A stretch of 21,652 nucleotides of DNA from NCBI GenBank assembly GCA_027070475.1, contig JALXDT010000114.1:1-21652 (forward strand), in the 5' to 3' direction. A program made the position numbers and the translations under genes. Positions 6,679 to 14,991 of the stretch are shown here, piece by piece. Position 1 is the stretch's first letter, and each line of letters opens with the position of its first letter. The notes below the pieces were generated by a model. That model was given only the letters and a program-made list of their open reading frames with translations, was not told where the DNA came from and searched no databases. This DNA is from Candidatus Aminicenantota bacterium. GTDB taxonomy: Bacteria > Acidobacteriota > Aminicenantia > JAMOAD01.

Positions 6679-7113
6679 ATGGGTGTAAAAAAAGGTGATA
6701 GAGTTGTGGTAAACTATACAGGAACCTTTGAAGATGGAACAGTATTTGATTCCAGTTACCATGGAGATCATTCCCATCCTATTGAATTTACAGTTGGGAG
6801 TGGAGAAATTATAAAAGGTTTTGATGAAGGTGTTGTGGGTATGGAAGTGGGAGAAGAAAAGGATATAACTATTCTTCCGGAAGATGCTTACGGAGAGAAG
6901 AGACCTGAACTTATACAAAGAATACCCAAAAACCAATTCCCAGATAGTGAAGGGTTAAAAGAGGGAATGAGTGTGAATCTTATGACAACAGACGGGCAGG
7001 AATTTCCTGCTACAATTGTCAAAATAGAGGATGATGCGATTACAATTGATTTAAATCACCCTCTTGCAGGAGAAAAACTTAATTTTAAAATTAAATTAGA
7101 AGAGATCAAATAA
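6679..7113 (+). CDS. slyD: SlyD-like FKBP peptidyl-prolyl isomerase
   Basis: A 144-aa cytosolic peptidyl-prolyl cis-trans isomerase and chaperone. The FKBP half carries VNYTGTFEDGTVFDSS (12-27) and FTVGSGEIIKGFDEGVVGM (37-55). The insert-in-flap chaperone domain follows (about 70-125, beginning PEDAYGEKRPELIQRIPK), and the FKBP fold closes with the final strand to 144. The histidine-rich metal-binding tail of Escherichia coli SlyD is missing; the protein ends at LEEIK, as in many thermophile and archaeal versions. There is no signal peptide, so it does not act in the periplasm despite its secreted neighbour. AAAGGAGG precedes the ATG at good spacing. The symbol is by domain architecture. Confidence 0.92.
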   Translation: MGVKKGDRVVVNYTGTFEDGTVFDSSYHGDHSHPIEFTVGSGEIIKGFDEGVVGMEVGEEKDITILPEDAYGEKRPELIQRIPKNQFPDSEGLKEGMSVNLMTTDGQEFPATIVKIEDDAITIDLNHPLAGEKLNFKIKLEEIK

Positions 7114-7119
7114 TTTTTT

Positions 7120-7140
7120 AACTATTTTTAGTTTCTTTTT
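7120..7140 (+). terminator. Possible weak terminator after the FKBP gene
   Basis: AACTA (7120-7124) and TAGTT (7129-7133) flank a TTTT loop and are followed by TCTTTTT. A 5-bp AT-rich stem is marginal; only its position 6 nt after the stop supports it. Confidence 0.25.
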
Positions 7141-7176
7141 CCCCAATATGTTAAAATAGCATATAATGGAGGGAAA

Positions 7177-8223
7177 ATGATACTTACTATTTTTGGCTAT
7201 CCAAAAACCGGCAAAACGACTCTTTTTAATTTATTAACAGGACAGAAAGAAAAAGTCGATAAATTTTCCTCTTCAAAGGGAGATCTTCACAAAGCGGTCG
7301 TTTCCGTACCGGACGAAAGATTAGAAAAGTTAAATGAGTTTTATAATACAAAAATTAAGCATGCTCAGATTGAATACCTTGATACAGGCAGTCTTTCTTT
7401 CGGAGAAGTAAAAGCATCAACTTTTCTTGATGTTTTAAGAAGAAGTGATGGCTTAATTCATGTTGTCAGAGGCTTTAGTGACCCTGAAATAATACATCCG
7501 GCAGGCTCGGTTAATCCCCAGCGGGACATATCTTCTATGGAAGATGAACTTATAATCTCTGATATAATTACTGTTGAAAAAAGGCTTGAAAGATTAGAAA
7601 AGGATTTACAGAGGAATAAATCAAAGGAACTTGAAACAGAGAAAAAAGTCTTAATTAAAATCAAAGAATTTTTGGAAACAAACAGACCTTTAAGGGAAAT
7701 GGAATTATCAGATGCTGAGGAGTTTATAATCAGGGGATTTCAATTTTTATCCCAAAAACCAATAATCCACCTTATAAATCTTGATGAAGGTAAGGAGCCT
7801 GTAAGAGAAGAAAGAGACAATCAACTAATCCTCTCTTTTTACGGTAAGATAGAAGAGGAAATAATGGATCTTGATGAAGAAGAAAGAAAAGTTTTTTTGG
7901 AAGAGTATGGGATAAAAGAATCAATAAGAGATAAATTTATAAGGGAAAGCTATAAACTTATGAATCTTATCTCTTTTTTCACCGTTGGTGAAGATGAGGT
8001 TAGAGCATGGACAATAAAGAAAGGAGATACAGCTTATGAAGCTGCTGGTAAGATTCATACTGACCTTCAAAAAGGTTTTATTAGGGCAGAGGTAATTTTT
8101 TGGGAAGATTTTGTTAAAGTAGGTGGTTTTAAAAATGCAAAGGAAAAAGCTCTTTTGAGATTAGAGGGAAAGGATTATAAAGTTAAAGATGGAGATATTG
8201 TCCATATTAGATTTAATGTTTGA
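7177..8223 (+). CDS. Diverged YchF/Obg-like P-loop NTPase
   Basis: A 348-aa cytosolic protein with the YchF architecture: G domain, coiled-coil insert (about 125-180), and C-terminal TGS/DUF933 region (about 263-348) containing VRAWTIKKGDT and LRLEGKDYKVKDGDIVHIRF. YchF proteins hydrolyse ATP or GTP and interact with the ribosome. The P-loop is GYPKTGKTT (7-15) instead of the usual GxPNVGKST. The switch II position reads DTGS (69-72), lacking the expected DxxG glycine. The G4-like motif is NLDE (201-204), normal for YchF and compatible with ATP. GGAGGG precedes the ATG. It overlaps thiL by one base (TGATG), so the two are coupled. It is best called a YchF-like subfamily member rather than ychF itself. 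Confidence 0.85.
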   Translation: MILTIFGYPKTGKTTLFNLLTGQKEKVDKFSSSKGDLHKAVVSVPDERLEKLNEFYNTKIKHAQIEYLDTGSLSFGEVKASTFLDVLRRSDGLIHVVRGFSDPEIIHPAGSVNPQRDISSMEDELIISDIITVEKRLERLEKDLQRNKSKELETEKKVLIKIKEFLETNRPLREMELSDAEEFIIRGFQFLSQKPIIHLINLDEGKEPVREERDNQLILSFYGKIEEEIMDLDEEERKVFLEEYGIKESIRDKFIRESYKLMNLISFFTVGEDEVRAWTIKKGDTAYEAAGKIHTDLQKGFIRAEVIFWEDFVKVGGFKNAKEKALLRLEGKDYKVKDGDIVHIRFNV

Positions 8224-9152
8224 TGAATGAGTGGGAATTAATTGAATATATAAAGGGAGAGTTTAATTCAAAAGTAGAATTATCCATCGGAGACGATTCA
8301 GCTGTCATTAAAAATGGGGACAAATATCTTGTTTTTACAAAAGATTTAATGGTAGAAAAAACACACTTTATCTTGGAAAATTATCCACTGAACTTTATAG
8401 GGGAAAAATTAGTTAATGCTAATTTAAGTGATGTCGCAGCTATTGGAGCAACTCCCTTGTTTGCTCTTTTAGGCCTCTGTTTAAAAGAGGAAATTAAAGA
8501 GAAAGATATAAAACTTCTTCTGAATGGAATAAGGGAGAAGTTAAAACAATACAATGTTCTTCTTTTAGGTGGAGATATTGTAAAAGGAGAGAACCTTTCC
8601 CTTTCCATGACTATTATAGGAGAAACCAGGAGGTATATTACAAGAGATAGAGCTAAGGAGAATGACATAATCTACCTTTCAGGGGAAATTGGCTATTCCA
8701 GAGCAGGGTTATATGAATTTATAAAAAAAGGGGATATAAAAAATAAAAATGCAAGGGATAGATTTTTAAGGGGTAACAATCGTCTTGACCTTATGAGTTT
8801 TTTAAAACAGGTAAGAGTAGATGCATTAATAGATATTTCAGATGGTTTTTATCAGGATTTAACTCATATCCTAAAATCTTCCAGTGTGGGTGCAGTGATT
8901 CACCTTGAGAATTTTCCGAAAGACTCCTATCTTGAAAAAATAGCAAATGAAAGTGGTTTAAATTATTATGATTTTATTTTAAACAGTGGGGAGGAGTATG
9001 AATTAATTGTTGTTGCCCCTGAAGATGATGAAAAGTTTTTAAATAATGGTTTTATAAAAGTGGGAAAAATTAAAAAAGAAAAAGGTCTAAAATTCTTTCT
9101 CAATGAAGAGAACATAAATATAAAAAACTTATCCTTTACACATAACTTTTGA
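8223..9152 (+). CDS. thiL: Thiamine-monophosphate kinase ThiL
   Basis: A 309-aa cytosolic kinase that makes thiamine diphosphate from thiamine monophosphate and ATP. Characteristic PurM-like motifs appear in order: IGDDSAV (22-28), TKDLMVEKTHF (39-49, with D41), NANLSDVAAIGATP (65-78), LLGGDIVKGE (114-123), DISDGFYQDL (204-213) and GEEYEL near the C-terminus. These aspartates bind the Mg ions that hold the nucleotide. The ATG at 8223 is chosen over the TTG at 8220 because it forms a TGATG junction with the previous stop. The length is close to the usual 310-330 aa. No other thiamine genes or a TPP riboswitch are seen in the window. Confidence 0.95.
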   Translation: MNEWELIEYIKGEFNSKVELSIGDDSAVIKNGDKYLVFTKDLMVEKTHFILENYPLNFIGEKLVNANLSDVAAIGATPLFALLGLCLKEEIKEKDIKLLLNGIREKLKQYNVLLLGGDIVKGENLSLSMTIIGETRRYITRDRAKENDIIYLSGEIGYSRAGLYEFIKKGDIKNKNARDRFLRGNNRLDLMSFLKQVRVDALIDISDGFYQDLTHILKSSSVGAVIHLENFPKDSYLEKIANESGLNYYDFILNSGEEYELIVVAPEDDEKFLNNGFIKVGKIKKEKGLKFFLNEENINIKNLSFTHNF

Positions 9153-9166
9153 CGCAGAGTGTACTC

Positions 9167-9195
9167 TTGACTTCTAACTGACTCTCCTTTATTAT
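9167..9195 (+). promoter_or_regulatory. Promoter of the beta-mannosidase gene
   Basis: TTGACT (9167-9172), a 17-bp spacer and TATTAT (9190-9195). The expected transcript start is near 9202, only about 10 nt before the ATG at 9212 (or 16 before the ATG at 9218). AGAGT-GT-ACTCT (9156-9167) abuts the -35 box and could be an operator half-site pair. Confidence 0.6.
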
Positions 9196-9211
9196 TTTCA
9201 ATAATTATTTA

Positions 9212-11761
9212 ATGTCAATGATAAAAAGAAAAAGCTTATTTTTTTATGTGTTAATAATTGCGTTTATTCCTTTCTATTCCCATTCTTACTATAAAGAAAA
9301 TAAAATTGGTTATGAAAGAAAGGATCTTAGCATTTTCCAATGGTTTTTAAGGGAAAAAGGGAGTAAAGAGTTAATAAAAGCAGAAATACCCGGAAGTGTT
9401 CAACTAAATCTTTACAAAGCGGGTATTATAGAGGATCCCTTTTACCGGGATAATGAGGAGAAGAACCGATGGGTCGGAGAAAAGGATTGGGAATATTTGA
9501 CAGAATTTTCCATACCCGAAGAGATTTTGAAAAAAGAGAATATTGAAATTGTATTTAAAGGGCTTGATACTTTCGCAGAAGTTTTTCTTAATAAAAAAAA
9601 GGTTTTGGTATCTGATAATTTTTTCAGAGAGTGGAGAGTGAATGTTAAAGGAAAATTAAAAAGAAAAAACAGACTGAGAATTTTATTTACCTCTCCTCTT
9701 GAAATTATAAAAGAAAAAAAATCTGAGTACCCTTACGGGGAACCGACCGCAGATTATATTTTTGTCAGAAAACCAGCTTATCAATTTGGGTGGGATTGGG
9801 CTCCGGTCTATTTAACAATGGGGATCTGGAAACCTGTGTATATTGAAAGCTGGGATAATTTAAGACTCAAAGATGTAAGGGTAGTTCAAAAGGAGATTAA
9901 AAGGGAGTATGCAAACTTGGACTTTGTATTTGACATAATTTCAATTAAAAATCAAAAAGCAAAATTAGTGCTCTCAAACAAGAAAGAGAAAGTTAGGATC
10001 ACAAAGGATATCCTCCTGAAAGAAGGAAATAACAAAATTACAATAAACTATATACTCTTAAAACCAAAACTATGGTGGCCCCATAATATGGGAGAACCAT
10101 ATCTTTATGATTTTAAGGCAAAACTTATTCAGGGGAACAGGATAAGAGGAGAATGGTCAAAAAAAATCGGCATAAGGGAAATTAAACTTATAAGAGAAAA
10201 GGATAAATTGGGGGAGAGTTTTTACTTTAAAATTAATGGGAAACCTGTTTTCATTAAGGGAGCAAACTACATTCCTCAGGATGTTTTTTTATCAAGAATC
10301 GGAAGAAAACAATATGAAAAGCTGATAAAAGATGCTGTCAAATCAAATATAAATATGTTAAGGGTTTGGGGAGGCGGATTTTATGAGAATGATATATTTT
10401 ACGAATTATGTGATAAATACGGAATTTTGGTGTGGCAGGATTTTATGTTTGCCTGTGCACTCTATCCTGCGGATAAAAATTTTCTTGAAAATGTAAAAAC
10501 AGAGGCTATTTACAATATAAAAAGATTGAGAAACCATCCATCCCTTGCTCTATGGTGCGGGAACAATGAGATATACGAAGGCTGGGGACATTGGGGGTGG
10601 CAGAAGATGTATTCTAAAAAAAACAGAAAAAAGATAGTTGATGATTATAATAAACTTTTTTTAAACCTATTACCTGATCTGGTGAAAAAGTATGATAGCA
10701 GCAGACCTTATATCCATACATCTCCTCTTACAAATTGGGGAGAAAAAAAATTAAACACAAAAGGTGATGTCCATTACTGGGGAGTATGGCACGGACAGGA
10801 GCCTTTTGAGATTTTCACAAAAAAAGAGAAAATCGGAAGATTTGTAAGTGAGTTCGGTTTTCAATCCTTCCCTGATATGAAAACAATAAAAGAGTTTACA
10901 GAAAAAGAGGATAGAACATTAAGCTCTGAAATCATAAAAGCCCATGAAAAGCATCCGATCGGTTTGAAAATCATAAAAAAATATATGAAAGAATATTTTG
11001 ATATTCCTGTACTTCTTGAGGATTTCGTATATATGAGCCAGATTTTACAGGCTTATGGAATTGGGATAGGGATAGAGTCTCAAAGAAGAGCAAAACCAAT
11101 GTGTATGGGCACCTTATACTGGCAGTTTAATGATTGCTGGCCTGTTATCTCATGGTCCGGAATAGATTGGAGAGGAAGATGGAAAGCTTTACAGTACAAA
11201 GTAAGAAAATTATATTCCAATATTATTATTTCCCCCGTTGTAAAGGATAAAAATCTAAAAATTTATGTGATTTCAGATTCCGATGAAGATAAAAAGGTGG
11301 AATTACAGCTTTTTCTAAAGGACTTTTCCGGAAAAAATCTTTTCTCAGAGAGTAGGAATATATTGTTAAAGGCTGGTAGAAGTAAAGTTTATTATGAAGA
11401 AACATTAGAAAACCTGCTAAGAAATATAAGAAAGGACAAGGTTTTCCTTTACATAATTTTAAAAGACAAAAACAAAAAAACCATTTCAGAGCGCTACTTT
11501 TATTTTGTAAAACCCAAAGATTTGAAACTTGAAAAACCTGTTGTAAAAATATCTGTTGAAAGAGATTTTGATGGATACAGTTTAATAATTAAAACAAACA
11601 AACTGGCTAAGTATATGTATTTAAGTTATGAAAATTATAATGGCTTTTTTACGGATAATTATTTTGATCTTATACCCGGTATAACAAAAAAGGTAAAATT
11701 CATTACCAAAGAAACAATTAAGAATCCTATAAAAGAATTAAAAATAATGGTTTATGAATAA
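9212..11761 (+). CDS. Secreted GH2 beta-mannosidase
   Basis: An 849-aa glycoside hydrolase that should remove terminal beta-mannose from mannan or glycan oligosaccharides. A signal peptide occupies about 1-27. A galactose-binding-like domain (about 50-215), an immunoglobulin-like domain (about 216-325) and a TIM barrel (about 330-655) follow, then C-terminal beta domains. The acid/base is E453 in WCGNNE and the nucleophile is E547 in SEFGFQSFP. FGWDWAP and NMLRVWGGGFYEND are typical of beta-mannosidases rather than beta-galactosidases. Location is periplasmic or extracellular. No ribosome binding site is evident; the ATG at 9218 (MIKRKSLFF) is an equally good start. It is a single gene with its own promoter, with no other sugar genes nearby. 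Confidence 0.92.
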   Translation: MSMIKRKSLFFYVLIIAFIPFYSHSYYKENKIGYERKDLSIFQWFLREKGSKELIKAEIPGSVQLNLYKAGIIEDPFYRDNEEKNRWVGEKDWEYLTEFSIPEEILKKENIEIVFKGLDTFAEVFLNKKKVLVSDNFFREWRVNVKGKLKRKNRLRILFTSPLEIIKEKKSEYPYGEPTADYIFVRKPAYQFGWDWAPVYLTMGIWKPVYIESWDNLRLKDVRVVQKEIKREYANLDFVFDIISIKNQKAKLVLSNKKEKVRITKDILLKEGNNKITINYILLKPKLWWPHNMGEPYLYDFKAKLIQGNRIRGEWSKKIGIREIKLIREKDKLGESFYFKINGKPVFIKGANYIPQDVFLSRIGRKQYEKLIKDAVKSNINMLRVWGGGFYENDIFYELCDKYGILVWQDFMFACALYPADKNFLENVKTEAIYNIKRLRNHPSLALWCGNNEIYEGWGHWGWQKMYSKKNRKKIVDDYNKLFLNLLPDLVKKYDSSRPYIHTSPLTNWGEKKLNTKGDVHYWGVWHGQEPFEIFTKKEKIGRFVSEFGFQSFPDMKTIKEFTEKEDRTLSSEIIKAHEKHPIGLKIIKKYMKEYFDIPVLLEDFVYMSQILQAYGIGIGIESQRRAKPMCMGTLYWQFNDCWPVISWSGIDWRGRWKALQYKVRKLYSNIIISPVVKDKNLKIYVISDSDEDKKVELQLFLKDFSGKNLFSESRNILLKAGRSKVYYEETLENLLRNIRKDKVFLYIILKDKNKKTISERYFYFVKPKDLKLEKPVVKISVERDFDGYSLIIKTNKLAKYMYLSYENYNGFFTDNYFDLIPGITKKVKFITKETIKNPIKELKIMVYE

Positions 11762-11765
11762 AAGG

Positions 11766-12284
11766 CTAATAAATCTTTTGCGCTATATCCACCTTTTTTA
11801 ATTTTATAAACTTTGAGCCTTTATATTTTATGAAAATAGTAGCCTCAAGTTTTTTCCAGACATTTTTATTTTTTTCAAAAGCTTCCGCACTTTTGCCAAC
11901 ATAGCCATGAATACACCAGATCTTAACTTTTTCTCCTGTATTTCCTATCTTTATGTCTTTTTTAGGATATATCGCCCAACCTGAATCAAAGGTTATCTTA
12001 TCTCCTACTATCTTAAAGGTAATTAAGAAATTAATAGAACCCTTTGAAATAACCTCTTTCAAAGAATTTTTAACCCTGAATTCAACAAAAGGCAAAATTT
12101 TTATCTTGTTCAAAGCTCTCTCTGATATAAACCAGCCTGTTTTCATATCCTCAAGAATTATACCTTTTCTTATTTCCTGCTCTGAAATAGTTTTAAAAGA
12201 AAAGCCTCCTGTGATTTTGTAAACTCCGTAAAAAATTATAATTCCTAAAACTAAAATTAAGATCCATAATGTTTTGTTATTCAT
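11766..12284 (-). CDS. Membrane-anchored protein of unknown function (172 aa)
   Basis: I do not recognise this family. A single hydrophobic helix at residues 5-22 (LWILILVLGIIIFYGVY) is not followed by an obvious cleavage site or lipobox. The remaining part is probably an extracytoplasmic beta-rich domain of about 145 residues with regularly spaced segments such as GWFISERALNKIKILPFVEF and NFLITFKIVGDKITFDSGWA. There is a single cysteine (IWCIHG). The ATG follows the apgM stop directly (TAAATG), and the GGAG inside the end of apgM serves as ribosome binding site, so it is translated with apgM. It converges on the mannosidase gene with only 4 bp between the stops and no terminator. Confidence 0.8.
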   Translation of the reverse strand: MNNKTLWILILVLGIIIFYGVYKITGGFSFKTISEQEIRKGIILEDMKTGWFISERALNKIKILPFVEFRVKNSLKEVISKGSINFLITFKIVGDKITFDSGWAIYPKKDIKIGNTGEKVKIWCIHGYVGKSAEAFEKNKNVWKKLEATIFIKYKGSKFIKLKKVDIAQKIY

Positions 12285-13496
12285 TTATGCTCCGTATTTT
12301 TTTAATTTTAATGTATTTGCAAGCAAAAGAGGAAGAATATCCACAGCATAAAAATTCCCGTAAATTCCCTTAGCACATTCTCTCTCGGTGAAGACCCTAA
12401 CATCATCCTTAATTATATATGGTGAATAGAGAAGAAATGGATTCGGGTGCCATGAATGTCCGCTTAATTTGCAGGGTGTGGAATGATCTCCTGTGATTGC
12501 GATTGCGTCCGGTTTCAGATTCAAGATTTCCGGTAGTATTTCATCTACTTTTTCAATTATTTTAACCTTATTATTAAAATTACCATCCTCTCCATAAGAA
12601 TCTGTCTTTTTAATGTGAATATAGAAAAAGTCATAGTTCTCCCACTCTCTTTTAAGAGTAATGATCTCATCATCTATTTCCGCTCCCACATCAAGAACAT
12701 TCATTCCCACCAACTTTGCAAGTCCTCTGTACATCGGGTAGTTAGCTATTGCAGCAGGATTTAATTTAAATATCTTCTGCATAGGTGGGATTTTAGGATA
12801 TTCTGAAAAGCCTCTTAAAAGAAGTGCATTGGCTGGGTGACTATCTTTTAAAACAACAACGGCTTTTTTCATAAATTTGGTTATTACATTAGCTGTAAAC
12901 TCTGCTTTTGGATTATTGGTAAGGGGTTCGGGAAATTTTAAAGGAAGCCCCTCTTTTTGAGGATCAGCATCCGAAATTTCCTCGGAAAGTTCAGGGTGTT
13001 TTAATTTAATCACAAATCTGTGCTCTTTTCCCGAATAAAGAGAAATTTTAACTCCATCAATCTCTTTTATATTTTCAGAAAGAAGTTTTATTATCTCTTT
13101 GTTTTTTTCAGTCGGGATTCTTCCTGCCCTTCTATCGGTAACTATTCCCTCTCTGTCAATTGTACAAAAATTACCCCTTGCGACAACCTCATGCTCATTT
13201 ACATCAACATCTATTCCTAAAGCTTCTAAAATTCCCCTTCCGACATTATATTTAATCGGATCATAGCCAAAGAGAGAAAAATGTGCAGGTCCGCTTCCAG
13301 GAGTAACCCCCGGTAAAACGGGAATTGTCCTTCCGCAGGAGGATTTTTCAGCGAGGGCATCAAGGTTCGGAGTTTTCGCAGCCTCAAGTGCAGTCTTACC
13401 TTCGTAGGGAATTCCACCAACACCATCCATAACAAGCAAAACAATTTTTTTCTCATTTTTAACTGTTAGTTCTTCAAAAATCTTTTCTCTTTCCAT
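12285..13496 (-). CDS. apgM: 2,3-bisphosphoglycerate-independent phosphoglycerate mutase, archaeal type
   Basis: A 403-aa cytosolic enzyme interconverting 3- and 2-phosphoglycerate in glycolysis and gluconeogenesis. It belongs to the alkaline-phosphatase superfamily. LVMDGVGGIP (21-30) gives metal-binding D24; VTPGSGPAHFSLFGYDP (64-80) gives the phospho-acceptor S68; ITGDHSTP and SGHSWHPNPFLLYS supply further metal-binding aspartate and histidines. The length (about 400) and the motif order fit the ApgM class of archaea and some thermophilic bacteria rather than the roughly 510-aa GpmI. The start is supported by AGGAGGTT at 13500-13507 and by a strong promoter (13517-13544). The membrane-anchored unknown gene follows with no gap. 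Confidence 0.95.
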   Translation of the reverse strand: MEREKIFEELTVKNEKKIVLLVMDGVGGIPYEGKTALEAAKTPNLDALAEKSSCGRTIPVLPGVTPGSGPAHFSLFGYDPIKYNVGRGILEALGIDVDVNEHEVVARGNFCTIDREGIVTDRRAGRIPTEKNKEIIKLLSENIKEIDGVKISLYSGKEHRFVIKLKHPELSEEISDADPQKEGLPLKFPEPLTNNPKAEFTANVITKFMKKAVVVLKDSHPANALLLRGFSEYPKIPPMQKIFKLNPAAIANYPMYRGLAKLVGMNVLDVGAEIDDEIITLKREWENYDFFYIHIKKTDSYGEDGNFNNKVKIIEKVDEILPEILNLKPDAIAITGDHSTPCKLSGHSWHPNPFLLYSPYIIKDDVRVFTERECAKGIYGNFYAVDILPLLLANTLKLKKYGA

Positions 13497-13516
13497 ATCA
13501 ACCTCCTCTAAAGAGT

Positions 13517-13544
13517 ATTATAAACCACAATGAAAAAGTGTCAA
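13517..13544 (-). promoter_or_regulatory. Strong promoter of apgM
   Basis: On the minus strand: TTGACA (13539-13544), a 16-bp spacer and TATAAT (13517-13522), both boxes perfect consensus. The expected leader is only about 14 nt and holds the AGGAGG ribosome binding site, so regulation through the leader is unlikely. Confidence 0.85.
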
Positions 13545-13570
13545 GAAGAATCTTTCATTTAAGCAATAAT

Positions 13571-14116
13571 TTAGAAAAATAAAACGATTTCTTTTTCTTT
13601 AACTTTTATCTTTTTTATATTAAAAGAAGGACAAAAACCCTCAAAATACATTTTAAAATCAGGAGCTATTGAAGATAGCAATGAAATCGCAAATCTTTTA
13701 TCAAGATTAAAATCATTAATATTAAGAGAGATTAACTCCAGTTTAAAACAATAATTTTTTATATTTTTAATCTTAAATTCTGAATTTATATCCACAATAG
13801 AACCCTTTAAAAGAGCAAGGTAGGAGTTGTCTATAGACTTATTGAGAAACATTACAACCCTTAAACCCATTACATTTCTGAAAAATTTAATTTTTACCCA
13901 CTTAACATCATCTTCAAATATTTTATCTCTGTAGAAATAAAGATAGGAGTTTATTTCATCCTCTTTTAAAATAATTATTTTTCTCTTTACCTGATGCTTT
14001 AAAATTTTCTGAAAAATAAAGTTAACTTTATCAGCATCCTTTCGGTTAAGTCTGGCAGATCCTAAAGAGGGAATCAGAAAGAAAAGAATTAAAAATGTTA
14101 AGCTTTTAATCCTCAA
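13571..14116 (-). CDS. Secreted protein of unknown function (181 aa), TTG start
   Basis: I do not recognise the family. A signal peptide, MRIKSLTFLILFFLIPSLGSA, is cleaved probably after residue 21, with no lipobox cysteine, so the protein is periplasmic or exported. The mature part is lysine/isoleucine-rich and looks alternating alpha/beta: IIILKEDEINSYLYFYR, then VKWVKIKFFRNVMGLRVVMF, then repeated beta-like strands. The pattern of a KEDEINSYL helix before strands is seen in small uncharacterised envelope proteins, but that is a loose resemblance. The start is a TTG at 14116 within the end of thyX (11 nt overlap); the in-frame signal peptide makes it the only sensible start. It is presumably cotranscribed with thyX. 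Confidence 0.72.
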   Translation of the reverse strand: MRIKSLTFLILFFLIPSLGSARLNRKDADKVNFIFQKILKHQVKRKIIILKEDEINSYLYFYRDKIFEDDVKWVKIKFFRNVMGLRVVMFLNKSIDNSYLALLKGSIVDINSEFKIKNIKNYCFKLELISLNINDFNLDKRFAISLLSSIAPDFKMYFEGFCPSFNIKKIKVKEKEIVLFF

Positions 14117-14870
14117 TCTTCACCACAGTTGATTTTTCTTCATCTATCCTAAAATCAAAAAAAACAGCCGGGAAAAGCTTTTTTAATTCTTTTGCCACAG
14201 CAACAGCAAAAGTTCTTATCTCCCATTGTGCGGTCGGATGCCCCCTTAATTCAAGAATATGTCTCCATTCTCTTAAATTTGCACTTATCACTATCTCACT
14301 TTCAACTGCATTTGGTAAAACGAATCTGGCATCCTCTTTTTTTATCTTTAAATTTCGTAATTTTGAGTATGTCTCCCTTGCATAATCAATAAACTCCTCA
14401 AAAATAATTTTTGCCTCAGGGTTTTTTTCAATAGAGGGAGGAGTTACATAATTAAAATTTTTCTCATTTACATATCTTTGGGACTGTTGGGTAAAAGCCG
14501 CCAGTCTATGTCTTACTAATTGATGGGTAAAAGCTCTGGAACCGCCACGTACTCTAAATGTGGCATATGAATGCTCAAGAACTGAGTGATGGCCCGAGTG
14601 GATTAACATTTCAATGAACTTTGCAGCAGTATTTTCCCATCTCTTTTTTACTGTCCACTTATCCCCTTCAAACTCAAAACTATCTCCAACCTGTTTGCTT
14701 TGAAATTCCGGATAATTTTCAGTATACAAAAGTTTTTCATTTACCCCGGAAGAGATTCTAAGAATCGGAAATTCACTTTTTTTATCAAAAGAGAGATAAG
14801 CAGTTCTACCCGCTTCTTCAATTATTTTCTCCGCCTCAGGGGTGAATCCTATAATTTTAACATTTATCAT
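14106..14870 (-). CDS. thyX: Flavin-dependent thymidylate synthase ThyX
   Basis: A 254-aa homotetrameric FAD enzyme that methylates dUMP to dTMP using methylenetetrahydrofolate and NADPH. The ThyX signature is RHRLAAFTQQSQRY (120-133), with R120, H121, R122 and S130. GHHSVLEHSYATFRVRGGSR (93-112) and the C-terminal segment EWRHILELRGHPTAQWEIR (dUMP and FAD contacts) are also intact. A stretch at about 36-72 (LLYTENYPEFQ and following) is longer than in the Thermotoga enzyme but known in related proteins. The ribosome binding site is weak (AAGAGA). A clear promoter lies at 14918-14946 with an 18-bp palindrome at its -10 box. The unknown secreted gene overlaps its end. Confidence 0.95.
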   Translation of the reverse strand: MINVKIIGFTPEAEKIIEEAGRTAYLSFDKKSEFPILRISSGVNEKLLYTENYPEFQSKQVGDSFEFEGDKWTVKKRWENTAAKFIEMLIHSGHHSVLEHSYATFRVRGGSRAFTHQLVRHRLAAFTQQSQRYVNEKNFNYVTPPSIEKNPEAKIIFEEFIDYARETYSKLRNLKIKKEDARFVLPNAVESEIVISANLREWRHILELRGHPTAQWEIRTFAVAVAKELKKLFPAVFFDFRIDEEKSTVVKIED

Positions 14871-14915
14871 ATATATCTCTTAAATTAATAATTTTCAATC
14901 TTACAAATTGCGAAA

Positions 14916-14933
14916 CTATTTTATATAAAATAG
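14916..14933. repeat. 18-bp perfect palindrome over the thyX -10 box
   Basis: CTATTTTATATAAAATAG is identical on both strands and covers the -10 hexamer of the thyX promoter. It could be an operator or simply a symmetric promoter element in AT-rich DNA. It does not match the NrdR box pattern. Confidence 0.5.
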
Positions 14934-14946
14934 AGGATGATGTCAA
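14918..14946 (-). promoter_or_regulatory. Promoter of thyX
   Basis: On the minus strand: TTGACA (14941-14946), a 17-bp spacer and TAAAAT (14918-14923). The predicted leader is about 40 nt long, without an obvious riboswitch or hairpin. Confidence 0.75.
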
Positions 14947-14991
14947 TTCTACCATCTGTGCCTACAACCTTTTAAAAACGTTAATTTAAAT

